Shown: positions 26,209-33,225 of the stretch, one piece after another
Layout: each line of letters begins with the position of its first letter
How positions within the stretch are numbered: position 1 is the stretch's first letter
Source of the DNA: Butyrivibrio sp. LB2008
GTDB taxonomy: Bacteria; Bacillota; Clostridia; Lachnospirales; Lachnospiraceae
Reading direction: 5' to 3'
Assembly: GCF_000621565.1 (NCBI RefSeq)
Contig: NZ_JHXZ01000018.1
Location: 1-64,000, forward strand
DNA length: 64,000 nt
Notes under the pieces: generated by a model
What the model saw: the letters and a program-made list of their open reading frames with translations, nothing else
Told to the model about the DNA's origin: nothing
Database searches by the model: none
Translations under genes and position numbers: made by a program

Positions 26209-26237
26209 GCGAGGCTATATTATACATGTAGCCTCGC
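26209..26237 (+). terminator. Terminator after the CheY-like gene
   Basis: The 9-bp stem GCGAGGCTA/TAGCCTCGC is followed by TGTTTAGTT. The U-run is short, so efficiency may be moderate. Confidence 0.7.
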
Positions 26238-26330
26238 TGTTTAGTTAGTCCGGGAGCTCTTTTACACTGGACAAGAATAAAGTGCGATGTTAGAATACAT
26301 CCATAAATCAACCGGAAGAGGGGCAAGTGT

Positions 26331-26735
26331 ATGTTAAAGCAAATATCTATTTATGCAGAAAATAAAAAGGGATGTTTACAGAATGTGACAGGCATTCTTT
26401 GTCAGAACGGAATAAATATCCTTGGATCGGTAACCAATGATTCTGCTGAGTACGGCATTATCAGAATGGTGGTTTCAGATCCCGAGAAGAGTATCGAAGT
26501 TCTCAGTAAGGAAGGCTATATCTGCAAGACTACGCCTGTACTTGCTGTTGAGTGTCTTGATGAAGTCGGATCATTGGATAAGATCTTAAAGACTTTGTTT
26601 GACAGCAATATAAATGTAAATTATACATATCTTTCTTTTAACCGTGACTCAGGTCTTCCTATTATGGTTATCCATACGGACGACACTGCTCAGGTTGAAA
26701 ATATTCTTATTAACAGAGGCTATAATTGCATCTGA
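26331..26735 (+). CDS. Tandem ACT-domain protein
   Basis: A 134-residue protein made of two ACT domains (about 3-65 and 70-134). The first begins LKQISIYAENKKGCLQNVTGILCQNGINILG, a typical ligand-binding ACT strand-helix; the second contains VGSLDKILKTLFDSNINVNYTYLSF. ACT pairs bind amino acids or small ligands and regulate enzymes. This stand-alone form is common in clostridia, often annotated as an acetolactate-synthase-like regulator; the true partner is unknown. Confidence 0.82.
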   Translation: MLKQISIYAENKKGCLQNVTGILCQNGINILGSVTNDSAEYGIIRMVVSDPEKSIEVLSKEGYICKTTPVLAVECLDEVGSLDKILKTLFDSNINVNYTYLSFNRDSGLPIMVIHTDDTAQVENILINRGYNCI

Positions 26736-26825
26736 TGTAAGATATAAATTATAATGGGTATATAAGTAAATATAGTAAGATTTAGGTTGTTTTGTTGTTT
26801 GCCATTGGCTCATAGGAGGGTACAC

Positions 26826-27464
26826 ATGCAAGGATACAAAAAACTTGAATACACCGGAAATACTGACGTAATTCTTCGTTATACAAAGGGACATTTCATA
26901 ACCCCTAATTCCCATGTTAATTACTATATTGATCTGTGTGATACCAAGGCCAGAATGAAAGAGGCCCGCGCCGCGGGTGAATCGCTGGCTGAGATGTATA
27001 TGTCTTCAGATGTTATAGACACGATTCTCTGTCTTAACGGAATGGAAGTAGTAGGCTCGTATATGGCCAATAAGCTGACCGAAGCCGGAATACTGTCCAT
27101 GAATTCCCATAAGACCATGTATATTACAGCGCCCGAATACAACGTAAACGGGCAGATGATGTTCCGTGAGAACAATCAGCACATGATCAACGGCAAAAAG
27201 GTGCTGATTCTGATCGATTCGGCAACGACCGGACAGACGCTTAAGAGTGCGCTTGAGTCGATAAGGTTCTACAAAGGTGAGATTGTAGGAATATCAGCGG
27301 TTTTCTCAGTTGCAACGCAGATTGAGAACATCCCTATCCGTGCGCTTTTCACGATGCGAGATCTCCCCGATTATTCAACGGCTTCACACGATGCCTGCCC
27401 ATTATGCAAAAACGGTGTTCCGGTTGACGCCATCTGCAATGGATTTGGCTATTCGCAGCTGTGA
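26826..27464 (+). CDS. Orotate phosphoribosyltransferase-like protein
   Basis: A 212-residue type I phosphoribosyltransferase fold. The PRPP loop is seen as VLILIDSATTGQTLKSAL (about 122-140). It lacks the conserved KxxxxR lysine-rich loop of true PyrE, and ends with a Cys pair in HDACPLCKNGVP that could bind metal. The start at 26826 is fixed by AGGAGGG; the frame is open 13 codons earlier. It is immediately followed by the 208-bp palindrome. Confidence 0.75.
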   Translation: MQGYKKLEYTGNTDVILRYTKGHFITPNSHVNYYIDLCDTKARMKEARAAGESLAEMYMSSDVIDTILCLNGMEVVGSYMANKLTEAGILSMNSHKTMYITAPEYNVNGQMMFRENNQHMINGKKVLILIDSATTGQTLKSALESIRFYKGEIVGISAVFSVATQIENIPIRALFTMRDLPDYSTASHDACPLCKNGVPVDAICNGFGYSQL

Positions 27465-27470
27465 ATCGGG

Positions 27471-27678
27471 ATGCGGCTATAGGGCAGATTTTCTTAGCGT
27501 TACATATGTTGATATTCAAGGCATAAAAAAACTAAGGTTTTCATTCTTCGCTCCAAAAACTCGCCCATAAATGGGCTCAGACAGTTGGAGCGAGAGCAGA
27601 ATGAAAACCTTAGTTTTTTTATGCTCTTGAATATGGCAACATATGTAAATGCTAAGAAAATCTGCCCTATAGCCGTAT
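27471..27678. repeat. Family III 208-bp palindromic element (single copy)
   Basis: The outer 28-bp arms (ATGCGGCTATAGGGCAGATT... and its complement at 27651-27678) differ at one position. Inward are ACATATGTT and TATTCAAG helices, then a perfect 27-bp inner stem (GCATAAAAAAACTAAGG... at 27521-27547). The apex (TCGCTCCAA/TTGGAGCGA) holds a small CCCAT/ATGGG hairpin. The architecture resembles families I and II but the sequence is unrelated. It starts six bases after the phosphoribosyltransferase stop and lies between convergent genes. Confidence 0.8.
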
Positions 27679-27720
27679 GGCGGAATTTACAGGGCGACAA
27701 AATTTCCAAATGAGCTCAAA

Positions 27721-28383
27721 TCAATAAGTGTACTTTGAACGGGTATCAACATTTATATAGTCAAAGCTATCAACTACATCGCCACCAAAGAAAGTGAAAG
27801 TGAGTTCAGTTTTACCGAGATCGTATACCATGAAGAAAGCGCCTTCATCAAAGCTTTTGGTGGGTTCGCCATATGCGGCTATGACATCGTCTTTTTTGCT
27901 TCCGACACCGATTCCTTTGGCGGTTTTTACGTTGCTATCACTGATTGCGATGGAAAAAGGATAATTCTTTCCGTCTATAACAGCTATATTTAATTCTACC
28001 AATTTATCTTCGGAACCATATCTATAATCGATTCTATCAGGCTGTGAAGAGAAAGGTTCCTTTTCATATGGAGTACCCAACGTATCCATTAGTTTTGTAG
28101 CATCATCCAGAACAGAGATTGTCTTTCCGTTATATACAAACTGATCATCGGACAGGTCGACGGAAGAGTCTGATGATGAAGCATCCGAAGACTCTGCTGT
28201 ACTTGCAAGATCGGATGAAAGATCTTCTGAACTCAAGTCGCTTGATGTATCGGTATCATTTTCGATACTGATCTCATCTGTAGATACATCCTCAGTTTCA
28301 GCAGTATTGTCATTTGACAGAGAGGTACAGGCTGTCAATAAAGATGCCATTATCAAAGTTACTAGTAAATAATTTTTTTTCAT
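27721..28383 (-). CDS. Lipoprotein of unknown function
   Basis: A 220-residue secreted lipoprotein. The N-terminal signal MKKNYLLVTLIMASLLTAC ends in a lipobox with the modified Cys at residue 19. A Ser/Asp/Glu-rich linker follows at about 20-95, then a beta-rich domain (about 100-220; VYNGKTISVLDDATKLMDTLG, ending DSFDYINVDTRSKYTY) that I do not recognise but which resembles repeat-type surface domains. The start at 28383 is supported by GGAGGA. It lies 20 bp downstream of the XRE-HD gene on the same strand, so the two form an operon. Confidence 0.82.
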   Translation of the reverse strand: MKKNYLLVTLIMASLLTACTSLSNDNTAETEDVSTDEISIENDTDTSSDLSSEDLSSDLASTAESSDASSSDSSVDLSDDQFVYNGKTISVLDDATKLMDTLGTPYEKEPFSSQPDRIDYRYGSEDKLVELNIAVIDGKNYPFSIAISDSNVKTAKGIGVGSKKDDVIAAYGEPTKSFDEGAFFMVYDLGKTELTFTFFGGDVVDSFDYINVDTRSKYTY

Positions 28384-28403
28384 GCTTTTTCCTCCGGTAA
28401 AAC

Positions 28404-29219
28404 TCACAGTAGTCTCTTGTAAATATCAAGCATACTCTCTATCTGGTACTTAAGGAGCCAAGCGGCATTGTTGTATTCGGTAGTATATTTGATCACTTTG
28501 ATAAGATTGGGATAATACTTTTCCGTTTCATTTATCATTCTGAATATCTTTTCACGGCTGAGTCCCCAGGACATTGTTGTAAGATTATTACATCTGTCCA
28601 GGCACTTTATGAGCGCAGCTTTGGGATTGGTCGCTATCTGATTGTAATAAGCTATCATGACCTCGTCACGATTTTTGCCCTTTGTATCTTCTTTTGTCAA
28701 AAGTCTTACCAGCTCTTTTGCCTCATCTCCGACAGGAAGCTCATCGAGCCCAATCTCGCAATCTTCAACCACGTCATGAAGAAGACATGCCGCAATTACC
28801 GCATCGTCAATAATGTCCATAGAAAGAGCGTGACATGCCAGGTTAAGCGGATGATATATATATGGAACATTTGAACATTTTCTGTTCTGACCGGTATGAG
28901 CTTTTACCGCGAAATCAACTGCTTTCAAAGAATCGGAAAGCTTGAAATTCTTGGCTGTTGTCTTCACATAAGTTTTCATATGCTCCCAATCGTAGATAGC
29001 ATCCTTTGTCTTAAACGCGCCGTGCTTCTCTTCAGCAATCGCAGAAACAGATACCCCAAAATACTCAGCCAGCTTCACCAGATTATCCGTATCAGGTTTG
29101 TATTCATCTCTTTCCCATGCAGAAACGGCCTGAAACGTAATTCCCAACGCATCTGCCACCTGATTCTGTGTGAGCTTACGCTCTTCTCTAAGTTCCTTGA
29201 TATTTGTCCCTATACTCAT
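28404..29219 (-). CDS. XRE-type HTH fused to an RSH-like HD hydrolase domain
   Basis: A 271-residue fusion. Residues 5-60 are an XRE helix-turn-helix (IKELREERKLTQNQVADALGITFQAVSAWE). Residues 100-215 match the hydrolase domain of Rel/SpoT (RSH) enzymes: AHTGQNRK, His123 in YIYHPL, His148-Asp149 and Glu152-Asp153 in LLHDVVED, and Asp208 in KCLDRCNNLTT. These correspond to the Mn-dependent ppGpp hydrolase residues. No synthetase, TGS or ACT domain is present, so it looks like a small alarmone hydrolase with a DNA-binding head. Another nucleotide pyrophosphatase substrate is possible. AAGGAG precedes the ATG. Confidence 0.85.
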   Translation of the reverse strand: MSIGTNIKELREERKLTQNQVADALGITFQAVSAWERDEYKPDTDNLVKLAEYFGVSVSAIAEEKHGAFKTKDAIYDWEHMKTYVKTTAKNFKLSDSLKAVDFAVKAHTGQNRKCSNVPYIYHPLNLACHALSMDIIDDAVIAACLLHDVVEDCEIGLDELPVGDEAKELVRLLTKEDTKGKNRDEVMIAYYNQIATNPKAALIKCLDRCNNLTTMSWGLSREKIFRMINETEKYYPNLIKVIKYTTEYNNAAWLLKYQIESMLDIYKRLL

Positions 29220-29253
29220 CTTAACTCTCCTTATAACTCCTATATAAACGTTA

Positions 29254-29268
29254 CCTTATGCCCTTATG
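29254..29268. promoter_or_regulatory. Candidate operator upstream of the XRE-HD gene
   Basis: Two CCTTATG heptamers are repeated directly with an 8-bp period, flanked by GTTA on the left and GTAC on the right to give a weak dyad. They lie 35-49 bp before the XRE-HD start and next to a TATATA that could be its -10 box. This is a plausible autoregulatory XRE site; the evidence is positional only. The remaining 29269-29532 region is AT-rich with no gene that I can support. Confidence 0.35.
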
Positions 29269-29532
29269 GTACACTTGATATACCCTTTATTCTACCGAGT
29301 ATTAATTTAAGTTTCAATCTATTTTTCAAGCTGAACTTGAAATTCTATTGGTCAAAAGAAACAATATTTCAATCCAATCAGCAAATTGCCAAAAAGAATT
29401 TGATAATCAAAGTATTTAATTAGTTCATTTGTGGAAAAAATGAAAGTTTTATTAAATCAATTTCTTTATAGTCAAGCGTGTGATATAAATATATGCAAGT
29501 AGTTTTTTGTTTAAGAGAAAAGAGGGAAAAAA

Positions 29533-29628
29533 ATGGCAGAAATGAGTAATGGTTCTACTATGTTGTCACAAGAAGAGATAGATAAGCTTATAAAGAAATT
29601 GGAAGAAGAAAAAGAAAATAATAAATAA
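29533..29628 (+). CDS. 31-residue peptide with FliM/FliY N-terminal-like motif
   Basis: A short open frame, ATG at 29533 to TAA at 29628, encoding 31 residues. It contains MLSQEEIDKLIKKL (residues 10-23) followed by a charged EEEKENNK tail. In FliM and FliY the conserved N-terminus LSQEEIDALL is the CheY-P binding helix, and this peptide is essentially that helix alone. AGAGGGAAAA is a good ribosome site, and a strong terminator follows four bases after the stop, so it is a complete transcription unit. I infer a CheY-type receiver as partner; coincidence is possible in so short a sequence. Confidence 0.65.
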   Translation: MAEMSNGSTMLSQEEIDKLIKKLEEEKENNK

Positions 29629-29632
29629 TATA

Positions 29633-29666
29633 AAGGCTATTGCTTGAGTGCAGTAGCCTTTTTTTT
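29633..29666 (+). terminator. Terminator after the 31-residue peptide gene
   Basis: The stem AAGGCTATTGC/GCAGTAGCCTT has a TTGAGT loop and is followed by eight T residues. It closes the small transcript starting upstream of 29533. Confidence 0.88.
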
Positions 29667-29739
29667 GACCATTTTAATAAGACGTCATATTATGTTTTTA
29701 TAGACGGTTTACCGAATGGCTATTTACAAGGAGAAAAAG

Positions 29740-30417
29740 ATGCGAATATTGATTGCCGAGGATGAGGTTGCGACAGCGAAGGCGCTTAAGATACTGCTTG
29801 AGAAAGCGATGTATTCCGTGGATATTGTGCATAACGGAGACGATGCGTGGGATTATATACAAGAAGGTTCGTATGAAGTGATCGTTCTTGATATTATGAT
29901 GCCGGGAAAAAGCGGGATCGAAGTTTTGTCGCTTATAAGGCAGAACGGAATCAGGACGCCTGTGATGCTGCTTACATCCAAAGCTGAGATAGAGGACAGA
30001 GTTGCGGGACTTGAAGCGGGAGCGGATGATTATCTTCCAAAGCCCTTTGCTACGAGCGAGCTTATTGCAAGAGTTAAGGCGCTCGGGCGCAGAAGCGAGA
30101 ATTACAACGATTCTGTTCAGAGCATCGGGAATATAGTTCTCGACATTAACAAGTATGAAATGAGTGTTGGGAAAAAGAGTGTCAAGCTTACCAACAAGGA
30201 GTTTCAACTTATTGAATTATTTGTCCTTCATCCGGGACAGGCTTTTTCGACAGAGCATCTGATGGAAAAGATATGGGGATACGATACGGAATCTGATATA
30301 GACGTGGTATGGACTACCATTGGATATGTGCGAAAGAAATTAAGGCAGATCAAGGCAAATGTGGAAATAAAGACAATGCGTGGCATCGGATATGCCCTGG
30401 AGGTGACTTCATGCTGA
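29740..30417 (+). CDS. OmpR-family response regulator
   Basis: A 225-residue regulator with a receiver domain (Asp7, Asp8, phospho-acceptor Asp51 in VIVLDIMMPG, Lys in LPKPFA) and a C-terminal winged helix (about 130-225, KSVKLTNKEFQLIELF and DVVWTTIGYVRKKL). The ATG at 29740 is preferred over 29716 because AAGGAG precedes it. It overlaps the sensor kinase start by seven bases, so the two are coupled. The VTC-DUF4956-CotH genes that follow are likely targets, by position. Confidence 0.92.
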   Translation: MRILIAEDEVATAKALKILLEKAMYSVDIVHNGDDAWDYIQEGSYEVIVLDIMMPGKSGIEVLSLIRQNGIRTPVMLLTSKAEIEDRVAGLEAGADDYLPKPFATSELIARVKALGRRSENYNDSVQSIGNIVLDINKYEMSVGKKSVKLTNKEFQLIELFVLHPGQAFSTEHLMEKIWGYDTESDIDVVWTTIGYVRKKLRQIKANVEIKTMRGIGYALEVTSC

Positions 30418-31691
30418 AAAGAATGCGCTACCGCGTGATAATTGCAGCTATGGCGGCTTTTTTGGCAGTAATACTCATGGTTGCAGTTCTTGTAAATCTG
30501 ATAAATTACCGTGTTGTCACAAGGAGCCTTGATGAAACGATTAGTGCCATCTATGAATTTGAGGCAGAAAATCCTCCGATGCCGGGACCTGAAATGAATA
30601 ATGGGCAGCCGGGATCCGGCGCAAATCCACCGGGACCGGGGACGCAAGCACCGCCGGATGGGCCTTTTAGAGGTTCGCCTGATGCGGAAGCGGGATATAT
30701 GACGCGATTTTTTATTGCAAGGCTTGATGGGGAAGGGAATGTATTGTCCACATCGCTTGATTTTGTCGCTTCAGTTGACGCGTCGGGAGCTAAGCAGCTG
30801 GCCGAGCAGGTTTATTCGGGCAAAAAAGACCGTGGCTATATAAAAGAATTCAGATTTGCAAAGGAAGAACTTAGGGATACTACGGTGATCATCTTCCTTA
30901 ATTCAATGAGAGAGCTGCGATTTATGCATACATTAAGGTCGCTTACGATTGCGGTTTCCGTTGTAAGTTTGTTACTTGTTTTTGTATTGGTAGTTCTTTT
31001 TTCAAACAGGGCGATTCGCCCAATCGCAAACAATATCAGCAGGCAGAAGCAGTTTATTACTGATGCAAGTCACGAGCTGAAAACGCCGCTAACGTCCATA
31101 AGTACCAGTCTGGATGTTCTTAGCATGGAGCATGAGGATGACGAGTGGATAGACAATATAAGGAAGCAGACGGGAAGGATGAGCAAGCTTGTGAGCGAAC
31201 TTGTTCAATTATCAAGGCTTGATGAGGATAATCCGCTTCCCGACAAGGAGCATTTTTCGCTAAGTTCCGCTGCGTGGGAGACGGCGGAGATATTCGAGGC
31301 GCAGGCCAAGGCAAGTGAAAAGAAATTTTCTGTGAATATTAAGGATGATGTGAATCTGTACGGAGACAAAGCGGCTATTCATCAGATGTTGTCGGTGCTT
31401 CTTGATAATGCGATAAGATATTCGGATGCAAATGCAGATATAAGGTTCAGTGTTTATAAAAAGAAAAATAAGACGGTTATCGAGGTTTTTAATACGTGCG
31501 ATCTAAATCCGGTGCCGGATACGGAAAAGCTTTTTGACCGTTTCTACAGGCCCGATGCGTCAAGAAGTACACAGACCGGCGGTAACGGCGTAGGACTTGC
31601 GATCGCTAAGGCGGCAGCAGAGGCGCACGGCGGCACGATAAGCGCATATTGTCCGAGCGGCAAAACAATGACAATAAAAGTTATAATCTAG
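30411..31691 (+). CDS. Sensor histidine kinase with Pro/Gly-rich extracellular segment
   Basis: A 426-residue membrane kinase. TM1 is at about 8-31 and TM2 at about 174-197. Between them is an outer domain that begins with a Pro/Gly-rich stretch (about 54-90: PPMPGPEMNNGQPGSGANPP). HisKA carries the phospho-acceptor His221 in FITDASHELKTP. The HATPase core follows, with the N box LDNAIRYS and the G box GGNGVGLAI. The start at 30411 follows GGAGGTG inside the response-regulator gene. The outer Pro/Gly/Met-rich composition resembles that of the nearby CotH protein. Confidence 0.92.
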   Translation: MLKRMRYRVIIAAMAAFLAVILMVAVLVNLINYRVVTRSLDETISAIYEFEAENPPMPGPEMNNGQPGSGANPPGPGTQAPPDGPFRGSPDAEAGYMTRFFIARLDGEGNVLSTSLDFVASVDASGAKQLAEQVYSGKKDRGYIKEFRFAKEELRDTTVIIFLNSMRELRFMHTLRSLTIAVSVVSLLLVFVLVVLFSNRAIRPIANNISRQKQFITDASHELKTPLTSISTSLDVLSMEHEDDEWIDNIRKQTGRMSKLVSELVQLSRLDEDNPLPDKEHFSLSSAAWETAEIFEAQAKASEKKFSVNIKDDVNLYGDKAAIHQMLSVLLDNAIRYSDANADIRFSVYKKKNKTVIEVFNTCDLNPVPDTEKLFDRFYRPDASRSTQTGGNGVGLAIAKAAAEAHGGTISAYCPSGKTMTIKVII

Positions 31692-31800
31692 TGCTATTTA
31701 AGGGAAGTCGAGAGGCTTCTCTTTTTAAATTGTTTCAGGTTCATTTCAGGTTGGGAATTTATTATGGCTTCATGATTATTAAGAAGGGAGAGGATAAGTA

Positions 31801-32487
31801 GTGGAAAAGCATTACAGACATGAACTCAAATACAGTATTTCTTATTCTGAGTACATAGCGATGCGAAAACGTCTTCAAAATATAATGATCTCCGATTCAC
31901 ATACGGATTCAAACGGTCTTTACCGGATCAGGAGTATCTATTTTGACAACAGCGATGACAAAGCGCTGCGGGAGAAGATTGATGGTATACAAAAGCGTGA
32001 GAAATTTCGCATCAGGTATTACAACGACGATTTTTCTTTTATAACACTTGAAAAGAAAATGAAGATCAATGACCTGTGCCTTAAATATGATGCAAGGATC
32101 ACCGAAAGCGAGTGCAGAAAGATACTTGCCGGCAATCTTGAATTTATGAAGGAGAGCCCGCATGAGCTTGTAAAAGAGCTGTATGCAAAGATGAGATATC
32201 AGCGGCTTGTTCCGAGGGTTTTGGTGTCATATGTGCGGGAACCTTATATATACAAAGCGGGAAACGTCAGGGTTACATTTGATTCAAGGATAAGAACTAC
32301 TCTTTTTAACAGGGAGTTTCTCACAGAGAATGTCAATGACATAAGCGCAACGGATAACCCGGAGGACATGATATTGGAAGTGAAATATGATGCGTTTCTG
32401 CCGTCGGTAATACAAGATCTGATACAGGTTAACGGCATGATGCGGCAGTCGTTTTCCAAATATGGCGCGTGCAGAAGATTTGGGTAA
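31801..32487 (+). CDS. VTC-domain protein (polyphosphate polymerase-like)
   Basis: A 228-residue VTC-fold protein of the triphosphate tunnel group. Basic and acidic strand residues alternate as expected for a polyphosphate or nucleotide tunnel (YRHELKYSIS, YRIRSIYFDN, REKFRIRYYND, TLEKKMKINDLC, MILEVKYDAFLP). In yeast, VTC4 makes polyphosphate from ATP; bacterial homologues of this length usually sit beside DUF4956 and CotH genes. It starts with GTG at 31801 after GGGAGAGGAT. First gene of a three-gene operon. Confidence 0.85.
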   Translation: MEKHYRHELKYSISYSEYIAMRKRLQNIMISDSHTDSNGLYRIRSIYFDNSDDKALREKIDGIQKREKFRIRYYNDDFSFITLEKKMKINDLCLKYDARITESECRKILAGNLEFMKESPHELVKELYAKMRYQRLVPRVLVSYVREPYIYKAGNVRVTFDSRIRTTLFNREFLTENVNDISATDNPEDMILEVKYDAFLPSVIQDLIQVNGMMRQSFSKYGACRRFG

Positions 32488-32531
32488 AAAATTCGATACA
32501 ATAATTAGTTCATTTGAAGGAGGAAATAGTA

Positions 32532-33203
32532 ATGTCATTTAACGATATTTTTAAATCAAGTTTTTTGGAAAGTGTTACACAGTTCTCGGTCGCAGATACA
32601 CTGATCGGAATGGCTTTTGCACTGGTGATAGGTCTTTTTATCTTTTTGATCTATAAAAAGACATTTAGCGGAGTTATGTATTCAACGGGATTTGCGATGA
32701 CTCTTGTGGGACTTGCGCTTGTAACCAACCTTGTGATAATGGCTGTTACATCAAACGTTGTGCTGTCACTTGGTATGGTCGGAGCTCTTTCTATCGTGCG
32801 TTTCCGTACAGCGATAAAAGAGCCAATGGAGATAGTATTTTTGTTCTGGGCGCTTGCGGCAGGTATAGTAGTCGGAGCGGGAATGATCCCTCTTGCGGTG
32901 ATCGGTTCCGTGATAATCGGTGTCATACTTGTTCTTTTTGCCAACAAAAAGATTTCAAATGTGCCTTACATACTTATTGTTGATTGCTACGATGAGAGGG
33001 CCGAAGAGAACGCTTGCAGCATAATCAAAAAGGCAGTGGATAAGTATATCGTAAAGTCTAAGACCGTTACTGACGATGGAATTGAGCTTACAGTTGAGAT
33101 ACGCACAAAAAATGAGGAAACAGGTTTTGTAAATCATGTAAATGCTGTATCAGGTGTAACAAGTGCTACGCTGGTTGCTTTTAATGGTGAGTACATGAGC
33201 TGA
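32532..33203 (+). CDS. DUF4956 membrane protein
   Basis: A 223-residue protein with four membrane segments (about 20-42, 47-66, 74-92, 108-135) and a soluble C-terminal ferredoxin-like part (about 140-223, VPYILIVDCYDERAEENACSI). The conserved DUF4956 block SLGMVGALSIVRFRTAIKEP lies in the membrane region. Function is unknown; the family occurs with VTC and CotH genes. The ATG at 32532 follows GAAGGAGG. Confidence 0.88.
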   Translation: MSFNDIFKSSFLESVTQFSVADTLIGMAFALVIGLFIFLIYKKTFSGVMYSTGFAMTLVGLALVTNLVIMAVTSNVVLSLGMVGALSIVRFRTAIKEPMEIVFLFWALAAGIVVGAGMIPLAVIGSVIIGVILVLFANKKISNVPYILIVDCYDERAEENACSIIKKAVDKYIVKSKTVTDDGIELTVEIRTKNEETGFVNHVNAVSGVTSATLVAFNGEYMS

Positions 33204-33225
33204 AGTTTTATAGGAGGAGCTGATA

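Noticed and set aside
29440..29520. Flagellar sigma-28 promoter for the 31-residue peptide gene
   Set aside because: TAAA is present but the GCCGATAA-like -10 is not found at the required distance.
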